Source: Bacillota bacterium (lineage in GTDB: Bacteria > Bacillota_A > Clostridia > Tissierellales > Peptoniphilaceae). From it: 6,886 bases of DNA. The stretch lies in contig JAEZZN010000058.1 of the NCBI GenBank assembly GCA_023418535.1, positions 1-6,886 on the forward strand. Direction: 5' to 3'. This document shows, piece after piece, positions 1 through 6,633 of this stretch. The notes under the pieces are model-generated. The model made no database searches, was not told the DNA's origin, and saw only the letters and a program-made list of their open reading frames with translations. Every line of letters begins with the position of its first letter. The stretch's first letter is position 1. The position numbers and the translations under genes are program-made.

Positions 1-3
1 TAA

Positions 4-122
4 TATGTGGTGACTATAGCGAAGGGGATACACCTGTTCCCATCTCGAACACAGAAGTTAAGCCCTTCAACGCTGATGGTACTTGGATGGAGACGTCCTG
101 GGAGAGTAGGTAGTTGCCAAAT
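4..122 (+). rRNA. rrf: 5S ribosomal RNA
   Basis: This is the 5S rRNA of the large ribosomal subunit. The core matches bacterial 5S: CCCATCTCGAACACAGAAG at about 39-57, then GTTAAGCCC, GATGGTACT and the GGGAGAGTAGG segment near the 3' end. The terminal helix can be drawn from the sequence: GGTGACTA near the 5' end pairs with TAGTTGCC near 111-118 with two G-U pairs, and flanking T/A bases extend it with one mismatch. Ends are good to within one or two bases. 23S and 16S genes presumably lie upstream, outside the window. The tRNA genes that follow on the same strand are probably co-transcribed. Confidence 0.96.
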
Positions 123-131
123 AGAGATTAT

Positions 132-158
132 ATTCAAAGGGCAAATTGCCTTTTGAAT
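132..158 (+). other. Inverted repeat after 5S rRNA (processing hairpin or weak terminator)
   Basis: ATTCAAAGGGC (132-142) pairs with GCCTTTTGAAT (148-158) around the loop AAATT, giving an 11-bp stem with one G-U pair. Only a short TCTTTT (163-168) follows, after a gap, so it lacks the immediate U-tract of an efficient intrinsic terminator. With tRNA genes starting 27 bases later on the same strand, I read it as an RNase processing stem or a partial terminator inside an rRNA-tRNA transcript. Confidence 0.45.
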
Positions 159-184
159 GTAGTCTTTTAAATAAATTAATGTAT

Positions 185-259
185 TCCTAGGTAGCTCAAT
201 GGCGGAGCACTCGGCTGTTAACCGATAGGTTGTGGGTTCGAGTCCCACCCTGGGAGCCA
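185..259 (+). tRNA. tRNA-Asn (anticodon GUU)
   Basis: Cloverleaf assembled by eye. The acceptor stem TCCTAGG (185-191) pairs with CCTGGGA (249-255) with one U-G pair. The D arm is GCTC...GAGC, the anticodon loop CTGTTAA carries GTT, the T arm is GTGGG-TTCGAGT-CCCAC, the discriminator is G, and CCA is encoded at 257-259. The outermost anticodon-stem pair (27-43) is C/U rather than a Watson-Crick pair, a small irregularity that should not matter. It is the first of three tandem tRNAs behind the 5S gene. Confidence 0.96.
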
Positions 260-262
260 AAT

Positions 263-351
263 GCCGGGGTGGCGGAACAGGTAGACGCACAGGACTTAAA
301 ATCCTGCGGAGGTTAAACTCCGTATCGGTTCGATTCCGATCCTCGGCACCA
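263..351 (+). tRNA. tRNA-Leu (anticodon UAA)
   Basis: This is a class II tRNA, 89 bases with CCA. The acceptor stem GCCGGGG (263-269) pairs with CCTCGGC (341-347). The anticodon stem-loop CAGGA-CTTAAAA-TCCTG presents TAA, which reads TTA/TTG Leu codons; TTA dominates the genes in this window. The long variable arm (CGGAGGTTAAACTCCG) is the leucine-type extra stem. The T arm is ATCGG-TTCGATT-CCGAT, followed by discriminator A and encoded CCA (349-351). It starts three bases after the Asn tRNA ends. Confidence 0.97.
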
Positions 352-383
352 TTAGTTTAGTTAAAAGATTAAATTATTAATAA

Positions 384-460
<77 letters not shown>

Positions 461-469
461 AAGAAAATG

Positions 470-498
470 AAAATGGCTAGATTTAGCCGTTTTTTTTT
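470..498 (+). terminator. Intrinsic terminator of the rRNA-tRNA unit
   Basis: The core hairpin is GGCTA (475-479), loop GATT, TAGCC (484-488). It is extended by a T-G pair and AAAA/TTTT to about 10 bp, and a run of nine T starts at 490. It lies 9 bases after the fMet tRNA and separates the stable-RNA unit from the antiporter gene. Confidence 0.88.
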
Positions 499-584
499 AT
501 GTTTTAATTTTCCGTGTGACTACGAACGTAATTTTTTATAATTTTTATTTGTTTATCAATATGTGAATGTGGTCATCTTTAATA

Positions 585-593
585 TGGTAAAAT
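585..593 (+). promoter_or_regulatory. Candidate extended -10 promoter for the antiporter gene
   Basis: TGGTAAAAT fits an extended -10 (TGn then TAAAAT) and would start transcription near base 600, about 43 bases before the antiporter ATG. No convincing -35 lies 16-18 bases upstream, so this is tentative. The remainder of 499-642 is A/T-rich and non-coding; another TATAAT at 537-542 also lacks a recognisable -35. Confidence 0.35.
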
Positions 594-603
594 ATATATA
601 AGA

Positions 604-622
604 ATTATACTAATAGTATAAT
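604..622 (+). promoter_or_regulatory. Perfect 19-bp palindrome upstream of the antiporter (possible operator)
   Basis: ATTATACT (604-611) and AGTATAAT (615-622) are exact inverted copies separated by AAT. The palindrome lies just downstream of the candidate -10 at 585-593 and 10 bases upstream of the GGAGG ribosome-binding site (633-637), a position where a dimeric repressor could block transcription. It could instead form a weak A/U-rich hairpin in the mRNA leader. No family of regulator can be assigned. Confidence 0.4.
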
Positions 623-642
623 TTCCCAGTCTGGAGGATAAT

Positions 643-1848
643 ATGTTGGGATCACTTTCATTAATAATTTTGGTGGGTTTATTCATGTCATTTATTATGA
701 ATAAATTACATTTACCTAGAATTATTGGAATGTTAATTGCTGGAATTGTTTTAGGACCTTTTGTTTTAAATCTAATTGATACATCTATTTTGCAAATATC
801 TGCTGAACTTCGTAAAATTGCTTTAATTATTATACTTATAAAAGCAGGTATTACTTTAGATTTAAAGGATTTAAAAAAAGTAGGAAGACCCGCTTTATTA
901 ATGTCATTTTTACCAGCTACTTTTGAAATAATTGCTTATTCTATTTTTGCTCCTATGATTCTTGGAATTTCAAGAGTTGATGCAATTTTGATGGGTACAG
1001 TGCTTGGAGCTGTATCACCCGCAGTAGTAGTTCCAAGAGTGGTTAATTTAATTGAGAGAAAGATTGGAACAAAGGAAGGTGTCCCACAATTGATACTTGC
1101 AGGAGCTACTTTAGATGATATCTTTGTAATAGTTTTGTTTACAACATTTTTAAATCTTGCAGTTAGTGGTAATGCTAATTACATGAGTTTTGTAAATATT
1201 CCAATTTCAATAATTCTTGGTGTTATTTTAGGTGTAATTGTAGGGTATATATTGGTGAATATTTTTGATGTTTTTTACAAACGCGAGAAATATATTAGAA
1301 ATAGTTTGAAACTTATGATTATAATAGGTGTTGCATTTGGGCTTGTAGAATTTGAAACAGCTATGAAGGAAATAGTCTCTATTTCAGGACTGCTAGCAGT
1401 GTTTTCAATGTCTGTAGTGATTAAAATTAAGTCTAGTAAAGAAGTTTCGGATAGAATTGCTGAAAAGACTGGAAAATTATGGATAGTTTCAGAAGTATTC
1501 TTGTTTGTATTATTAGGAGCTGCAGTTGATATTAGATATACTATGGAAGCAGGATTAGCAGCGATTTTATTGATATTTATTACTCTTGTAATTAGAGCAA
1601 TTGGCGTTATTTTATGCATGGTTGGAACAAATATTTCATTTAAAGAGAGACTTTTCTGCGTGATAAGTTATTTACCAAAAGCTACGGTTCAAGCAGCTAT
1701 AGGTTCTATTCCTCTTGCGATGGGAATAGGAAGTGGAAATATTATACTTTCAGTTGCAGTGCTTGGAATACTTATTACTGCGCCTCTTGGAGCTATTGGA
1801 ATGGACATTGGATCTGATAAACTATTAAAAAAAGAATATGTTGATTAA
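643..1848 (+). CDS. Cation:proton (Na+/H+) antiporter, NHA/SLC9B-like, Na_H_Exchanger fold
   Basis: This is a 401-residue integral membrane protein predicted to exchange H+ for Na+ or another monovalent cation across the cytoplasmic membrane. It is hydrophobic throughout, with about a dozen membrane segments. Key motifs are LGAVSPAVVVPRV (121-133), EKGVP-like KEGVPQL followed by LAGATLDDI (152-160), and YLPKATVQAAIGSIPL (343-358). The paired aspartates D158-D159 sit where CPA2/NHA-type exchangers carry their ion-binding Asp pair, and the SPAVVVP and PKATVQAA strings recall animal NHA2 (SLC9B2), so I place it in the NHA branch of CPA2 rather than the CPA1 NhaP group with its Asn-Asp pair. Length is normal for the family. 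The ATG is 5 bases after GGAGG (633-637). No terminator follows before the mgtE promoter. Substrate ion and direction are inferred from family only. Confidence 0.9.
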   Translation: MLGSLSLIILVGLFMSFIMNKLHLPRIIGMLIAGIVLGPFVLNLIDTSILQISAELRKIALIIILIKAGITLDLKDLKKVGRPALLMSFLPATFEIIAYSIFAPMILGISRVDAILMGTVLGAVSPAVVVPRVVNLIERKIGTKEGVPQLILAGATLDDIFVIVLFTTFLNLAVSGNANYMSFVNIPISIILGVILGVIVGYILVNIFDVFYKREKYIRNSLKLMIIIGVAFGLVEFETAMKEIVSISGLLAVFSMSVVIKIKSSKEVSDRIAEKTGKLWIVSEVFLFVLLGAAVDIRYTMEAGLAAILLIFITLVIRAIGVILCMVGTNISFKERLFCVISYLPKATVQAAIGSIPLAMGIGSGNIILSVAVLGILITAPLGAIGMDIGSDKLLKKEYVD

Positions 1849-1855
1849 TTTTCCC

Positions 1856-1884
1856 TTGTAATGAAACTTATTAAGTGTTAGTAT
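1856..1884 (+). promoter_or_regulatory. Promoter of the M-box/mgtE transcript
   Basis: TTGTAA (1856-1861), a 17-base spacer, then TAGTAT (1879-1884) preceded by TGT, forming an extended -10. Predicted start is near 1890-1892, exactly where the conserved riboswitch 5' segment GGTAGGTGAGGC begins. It lies directly behind the antiporter stop codon. Confidence 0.65.
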
Positions 1885-1885
1885 T

Positions 1886-2040
1886 AAAGAGGTAGGTGAG
1901 GCTACTTTAGGGATATGGATTATTGCCGTAAAATGATGGAGACATCATGCACTGGTTAGCATTTATCATCGCAAAGGTGATAGATAATATAATTTCACAG
2001 CCTTACTGAGCTAAAGCTTGTACAGGAATTTATTTTTGTA
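1886..2040 (+). promoter_or_regulatory. M-box (ykoK) magnesium riboswitch
   Basis: This is a Mg2+-sensing leader RNA upstream of the Mg2+ transporter gene mgtE. The conserved blocks GGTAGGTGAGGCT at the 5' end and CTGAGCTAAAGCTT at the 3' end match the M-box family pattern. Visible helices are: GTGAGGCT (1896-1903) with AGCCTTAC (1999-2006); ATGATG (1933-1938) with CATCAT (1943-1948) closed by a GAGA tetraloop; ATTTATCATC with GGTGATAGAT around 1961-1984, 10 bp with two G-U pairs; and AGC-TAAA-GCT (2009-2018). In the family, bound Mg2+ stabilises the compact fold and favours the downstream terminator, turning transport genes off when Mg2+ is plentiful. The outer P1 helix is weak here and its ends are approximate. 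Confidence 0.93.
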
Positions 2041-2048
2041 GATATAGT

Positions 2049-2074
2049 CTCCCTTTTTTTTGAGGGAGTTTTTT
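2049..2074 (+). terminator. Riboswitch-controlled terminator upstream of mgtE
   Basis: CTCCC (2049-2053) pairs with GGGAG (2064-2068), extended by T-A and T-G pairs inside, with a T-rich loop, followed by six T at 2069-2074. It sits at the usual spacing behind the M-box aptamer and is the expected expression platform: formed at high Mg2+, prevented at low Mg2+. It is also the first terminator any read-through from the antiporter gene would meet. Confidence 0.85.
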
Positions 2075-2100
2075 ATTTCTTTATAGAAGGAGGTAGACAA

Positions 2101-2259
2101 ATGAAACAAAATTCGAATGGTGATTCGGACTATCATAGTTGTTACAAAGAAAATTATATTATTTTTGAAATTATAAGTAAAAATATATACAATGAAAAAT
2201 TGTTTTTTTACAAAAAAAGTACTTGCCTACCAAATTTTATAAGGAGAAAAATTAGATGA
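2101..2259 (+). CDS. Small ORF (52 residues) between the M-box terminator and mgtE; unknown, possible leader peptide
   Basis: I do not recognise this protein. It reads MKQNSNGDSDYHSCYKE at the N-terminus and ends IRRKIR. It is rich in Lys, Asn, Ile and Tyr, has no signal peptide or membrane helix, and has Cys at residues 14 and 42. Its composition is what A/T-rich DNA would give by chance, so protein evidence is weak. The case for translation is its setting. AGAAGGAGGT (2085-2094) is a near-perfect Shine-Dalgarno, with GGAGG 7 bases before the ATG. The frame stays open exactly to mgtE, where TGA (2257-2259) overlaps the mgtE ATG (2256-2258) as ATGA. The mgtE ribosome-binding site lies inside its last codons, so its translation could be coupled to mgtE or control access to that site. 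It is transcribed only when the M-box terminator is bypassed. Confidence 0.5.
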   Translation: MKQNSNGDSDYHSCYKENYIIFEIISKNIYNEKLFFYKKSTCLPNFIRRKIR

Positions 2260-3578
2260 CAGCAAAAAAGAATTTACAAGAATTAAAAGAATATTTTAAT
2301 CAAACTCACGCATATGATTTATCAAGAGAGTTTGTAGATTTAACTGATGCAGAAAAAGTTATTTGGATAAGCACTATGGAAAAAGATCAATTAGCTGATA
2401 CTTTTTCATTGTTAAATTCAGAAGATAAAGAAGATTTGATTAATTTATTAAAAGAAAAAGATATTCAGTCTTTAATCCAAGAATTAGAGTCTGATGAATT
2501 GGTAGATACAATTCAAGAATTACCAGCAAATATAGTTAAAAGACTTATAAGCAATATTGAGCCAGGCAGAAGAGATAAAATAAATGCTCTACTAAAATAT
2601 CCAGAAGATAGTGCTGGTTCAATTATGAATGTAGACTATATCGAAGTTAGAGAAGAAACAACTATAGATGAAATAATTGAAAAACTTAAAACTACAAAAC
2701 TTGATGCAGATAATCTAGAAGAAATTTGGGTTATTGGACCTCAAAGAGTATTAAAAGGTTATATTCCATTAGCAGAAATATTTAGAACAGAATTTACAAA
2801 AGCGGAAGATATGATGAGACCAATTACGGTTAAAGCGCTTGCTACAGATGATGAAGAAGATGTTGCAAGATTAGCTGAAAGATATTTCTTATCAGCAGTT
2901 CCTATAGTAGATTCAGAAAATAGATTAGTTGGAAGTGTTCAAGCTGAAGAATTACTTGATATTTTAGATTTTGGACATCAAGAAGATTTAGATAATTTAC
3001 AAGGTATCGTAACTACTGAAGAAGGTAGAGATTATTTAGATGTGCCACCATTCAAAATAGCTATGAATAGAGTAGCATGGCTTGTAATATGTTTAGTTAC
3101 AGCAACTATAACATCTCTTATAATTGAAAGATATGAAGCTGTGCTTGCAACAAATATTATACTTGTATCATTTATACCAATGCTAATGGATAGTGGTGGG
3201 AATTCAGGTAGTCAGGCTTCAACAACACTTATTCAAGCTCTTGCAAAAGAAACAGTAGGAATGAAGGATATATTTAAGGTAATATGGAAAGAGTTTCAAA
3301 TAGGTGTCTTTGCAGGATTTGCATTAGTAGTAGTAAATTTAATTAGATTATTTATATTTGATACTGTAACAGTTCCAGTATTGCTAACAATTTCTGTAAC
3401 ACTTATGCTTACAATTATAATTTCAAAAATAATTGGTGCGGTTTTACCTATAATTGCGGTTAGATTAGATATAGATCCAACTATCATGGCGGGTCCACTT
3501 ATAACAACTATTGTAGATACTGCTTCACTTATAATTTTATTTGAAATTGCAAGAACTTTTTTAGGAATTACAATGTAA
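2256..3578 (+). CDS. mgtE: Magnesium transporter MgtE
   Basis: MgtE is a homodimeric Mg2+ channel of the cytoplasmic membrane. The 440 residues have the standard layout: an acidic helical N domain (about 1-115), two CBS domains (about 118-180 and 183-240), a connecting plug helix (about 241-265) and a five-helix membrane domain (about 272-440). The pore signature PMLMDSGGNSGSQAS (308-322) and PLITTIVDTASL (414-425) are present; D421 probably corresponds to the conserved pore aspartate of Thermus MgtE (Asp432). In this family the N and CBS domains bind Mg2+ and close the channel when internal Mg2+ is high, so post-translational gating and the upstream M-box would both respond to Mg2+. The ATG is 9 bases after AAGGAG (2241-2246) and overlaps the stop of the small ORF upstream. 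A terminator follows 34 bases after the stop. Length is normal and no residue looks lost. Confidence 0.97.
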   Translation: MTAKKNLQELKEYFNQTHAYDLSREFVDLTDAEKVIWISTMEKDQLADTFSLLNSEDKEDLINLLKEKDIQSLIQELESDELVDTIQELPANIVKRLISNIEPGRRDKINALLKYPEDSAGSIMNVDYIEVREETTIDEIIEKLKTTKLDADNLEEIWVIGPQRVLKGYIPLAEIFRTEFTKAEDMMRPITVKALATDDEEDVARLAERYFLSAVPIVDSENRLVGSVQAEELLDILDFGHQEDLDNLQGIVTTEEGRDYLDVPPFKIAMNRVAWLVICLVTATITSLIIERYEAVLATNIILVSFIPMLMDSGGNSGSQASTTLIQALAKETVGMKDIFKVIWKEFQIGVFAGFALVVVNLIRLFIFDTVTVPVLLTISVTLMLTIIISKIIGAVLPIIAVRLDIDPTIMAGPLITTIVDTASLIILFEIARTFLGITM

Positions 3579-3612
3579 ATAAAACTATTGTGATAAAAAA
3601 CATTTATATATG

Positions 3613-3645
3613 AAAAAAAGCTATGAGAAATTCATAGCTTTTTTT
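3613..3645 (+). terminator. Intrinsic terminator after mgtE
   Basis: GCTATGA (3620-3626) pairs with TCATAGC (3632-3638) around GAAAT. Seven A before the stem and seven T after it extend the pairing, making a long symmetrical hairpin with a U-tract. It isolates mgtE from glpK. Confidence 0.93.
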
Positions 3646-3691
3646 AGTTTTTTCTTAGTTTATTGTAAAATATAGTTAAGGTATAAAATAA

Positions 3692-5197
<1,506 letters not shown>

Positions 5198-5250
5198 TAG
5201 AAATGGACGTGTTGAGATGCTGAAGTTTGAAAAAACAAAGACAATTGGAG

Positions 5251-5300
5251 TTTTCTGAGAAATTGAAAATATTATTAAAAAAACCGAATGGAAATTGCCT
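5251..5300. repeat. Degenerate ~50-base intergenic repeat, copy 1
   Basis: This copy starts TTTTCTGAGAAATTGAAAAT and continues through an AAAAACCGAATGG block. TTCTGAGAA begins at 5253, exactly 51 bases before the same motif in copy 2. Across copies the shared pattern is TTCTGAGAA, then ATGAAAATAATT, then AAGAAAACCGAAA, with G or GG near the end. It lies between glpK and the convergent EamA gene. A vaguer match at about 5211-5250 may be an older, decayed copy. Confidence 0.6.
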
Positions 5301-5301
5301 A

Positions 5302-5340
5302 TTTTCTGAGAATCGAATGAAAAGTAGATAAAAACAGAAA
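5302..5340. repeat. Degenerate ~50-base intergenic repeat, copy 2
   Basis: TTTTCTGAGAATCGAATGAA, then a diverged tail (AAAAACAGAAA) that runs directly into the A-tract of the bidirectional terminator at 5338. Its TTCTGAGAA motif starts at 5304. Confidence 0.55.
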
Positions 5341-5386
5341 AAAAAGAGACTATTTGTTAACTAAATATAATAAATGGTCTCTTTTT
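5338..5386. terminator. Bidirectional terminator between glpK and the EamA gene
   Basis: AAAAAGAGACTATTT (5341-5355) pairs with AAATGGTCTCTTTTT (5372-5386), 15 bp with one T-G pair and a 16-base A/T loop. Five T end the plus-strand side and eight A (5338-5345) give a U-tract on the minus strand. No other good terminator follows either gene, so it should stop both glpK (141 bases after its stop) and the convergent EamA gene (162 bases after its stop). Confidence 0.88.
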
Positions 5387-5413
5387 ACTTGTTACAGTAA
5401 TTCTTAAGCTTAT

Positions 5414-5466
5414 TTTTCTGAGAAATGAAAAATAATTCTAAGAAAACCGAAAAAGTGGTAAAAACC
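5414..5466. repeat. Degenerate ~50-base intergenic repeat, copy 3
   Basis: Starts TTTTCTGAGAAATGAAAAAT and continues with TAATTCTAAGAAAACCGAAA. It is the most complete copy and agrees best with copy 4. TTCTGAGAA starts at 5416; a near-copy, TTCTAAGAA, recurs 20 bases later inside the unit, so the unit may itself have arisen from a shorter element. Confidence 0.65.
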
Positions 5467-5512
5467 TTCTGAGAAATGAAAATATAATTAAGAAAAATTG
5501 AAATGGTGTTAA
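5465..5512. repeat. Degenerate ~50-base intergenic repeat, copy 4
   Basis: Starts CCTTCTGAGAAATGAAAAT and continues with ATAATTAAGAAAAATTGAAATGG. TTCTGAGAA begins at 5467, exactly 51 bases after copy 3. It ends 36 bases short of the EamA stop codon. Stop codons in the frames examined rule out a coding repeat. Confidence 0.65.
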
Positions 5513-5547
5513 TTTGATAGTACCAATGAATTTAAATCCTATTCCTA

Positions 5548-6411
5548 TTAAACCAACATCAATAAAGTGCCTGCAATAATCAACACAAGCCCAAGGAATG
5601 TCTTCTTGTTCAACTTTTCCTTAAAGATTATATATGAAAATATAATTGTAAATACTATACTCAATTTATCAATCGGAACAACGACACTTGCAAGTCCATC
5701 TTGTAATGCTTTATAGTAAAATAGCCAAGAGCCACCAGTAGCAAATCCTGAAAGTACTATAAATTTTAATTCTTTGGAATTGATTTTCTTTATTTCTTTA
5801 GTCTTTCCTTCGACTAATACCATAATCCAAGACATAATCAATACCACAACTGTACGTATTGCAGTTCCTAGATTTGATTCAATATTTTCAATTCCAATTT
5901 TGCCAAGTATTGCTGTTAATGCAGCAAATATGGCAGATAAAAGTGCATATATAAACCAAGCGTTTGTACTGTCTTTACTAAAAAAAATAAAGTTTTTCAT
6001 ATCAATCATTAAAAATGTTCCAACAGCTATTAAAATTACGGCGAAGATTTTTAACTGTGAAATAGCTTCACCAAGAAAAATAAATGCTAAAATTATTGTA
6101 ATAATAGTTGAAGATTTGTCGATTGGTACAACTTTATTTATATCACCTATTTGAATTGATTTAAAATAACAAAGCCAAGAAGCTCCTGTGGCAAGCCCTG
6201 ATAAAATCAGAAAGACCAAGCTTTTTGTTTCAATATTAGAAATGGTATTTATCGAACCTACAACTAAAACCATTATCCAAGAAAAAATTACAACTACAAT
6301 TGTTCTTATTGCGGTGGCAACTGTAGAATCTGTTTTGTTGATACCTATCTTTGCAAGTATTGATGTAAGTCCTGCAAAAAATGAGGAAAAAACCGCGTAT
6401 AAAATCCACAT
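5548..6411 (-). CDS. EamA-family (DMT superfamily) transporter, fused two-domain form
   Basis: This is a membrane permease of the drug/metabolite transporter superfamily, with about ten predicted helices in two EamA domains. Substrate cannot be told. I chose the ATG at 6411 (287 residues): AGAAGG (6424-6419) lies 7 bases upstream, and the protein then begins MWILYAVFSS, in register with the second half, which begins AWFIYALLSA. The frame also extends to an ATG at 6429, giving 293 residues, but that start has no ribosome-binding site. The halves align without a gap at an offset of 150 residues; I hand-counted 67 identities in 136 positions (49%). Shared strings include TAIRT, SWIMVLV, LSG.ATG.SWL.Y.K and VPIDK. 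This resembles single-domain EamA proteins of about 140 residues (COG2510 type) fused head to tail. It is convergent with glpK and divergent from the lipoprotein gene; its promoter is not clear. Confidence 0.88.
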   Translation of the reverse strand: MWILYAVFSSFFAGLTSILAKIGINKTDSTVATAIRTIVVVIFSWIMVLVVGSINTISNIETKSLVFLILSGLATGASWLCYFKSIQIGDINKVVPIDKSSTIITIILAFIFLGEAISQLKIFAVILIAVGTFLMIDMKNFIFFSKDSTNAWFIYALLSAIFAALTAILGKIGIENIESNLGTAIRTVVVLIMSWIMVLVEGKTKEIKKINSKELKFIVLSGFATGGSWLFYYKALQDGLASVVVPIDKLSIVFTIIFSYIIFKEKLNKKTFLGLVLIIAGTLLMLV

Positions 6412-6549
6412 AAGAAAACCTTCTTTCATTTTAAAAATATCAAATATACTTACTTCTATACCCGATAAATAATATATTAATGATATAATTAAGAAAAGTA
6501 AATATAAACAAGAGGAATTATGAAATTCAACATAGTAATTGGTAAATAA

Positions 6550-6577
6550 TTGACTATATGAACGTTTTTATGATAAT
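6550..6577 (+). promoter_or_regulatory. Promoter of the FMN-binding lipoprotein gene
   Basis: TTGACT (6550-6555), a 16-base spacer, then GATAAT (6572-6577), predicting a start near 6584 and a leader of about 50 bases. A second possibility is the extended -10 TGATACAAT at 6592-6600, which lacks a clear -35. The rest of the 6412-6633 interval is A/T-rich and shows no gene with convincing support. Confidence 0.55.
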
Positions 6578-6633
6578 ACTAACAAAAAATATGATACAAT
6601 AAGATATATAAAAAGACATAATAAGGAGCAAAA

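Noticed and set aside
132..168. Hairpin after 5S rRNA as a full rRNA operon terminator
   Set aside because: The stem is good but no T-run follows directly, and three tRNAs on the same strand end at a much better terminator (470-498). It is kept only as a processing or weak-terminator hairpin.
537..542. TATAAT as the antiporter promoter
   Set aside because: No -35-like hexamer at 16-18 bases upstream; A/T-rich DNA yields such hexamers by chance.
1275..1619. Minus-strand open frame inside the antiporter gene
   Set aside because: Antisense shadow of a confidently identified gene, with no ribosome-binding site or family resemblance. The same holds for open frames antisense to mgtE, glpK and the EamA gene.
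2021..2040. Hairpin TACAGGAA/TTTTTGTA as the antiterminator
   Set aside because: It can form (8 bp with two G-U pairs) but does not overlap the terminator arms at 2049-2068, so it cannot by itself block termination.
5217..5258. 13-residue ORF starting ATGCTGAAG just after glpK
   Set aside because: No ribosome-binding site, ends inside the first repeat copy, and nothing suggests translation.
5251..5512. CRISPR-like array
   Set aside because: Repeat copies are too degenerate, blend into their flanks with no distinct spacers, and no cas genes are present.
6520..6549. Tiny ORF MKFNIVIGK preceded by AGAGGA, with TGATATAAT (6481-6489) upstream as an extended -10
   Set aside because: Nine codons with no downstream coupling and no recognisable function. 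The upstream -10 lacks a -35. It may be the remnant of a lost gene, but chance is as likely.
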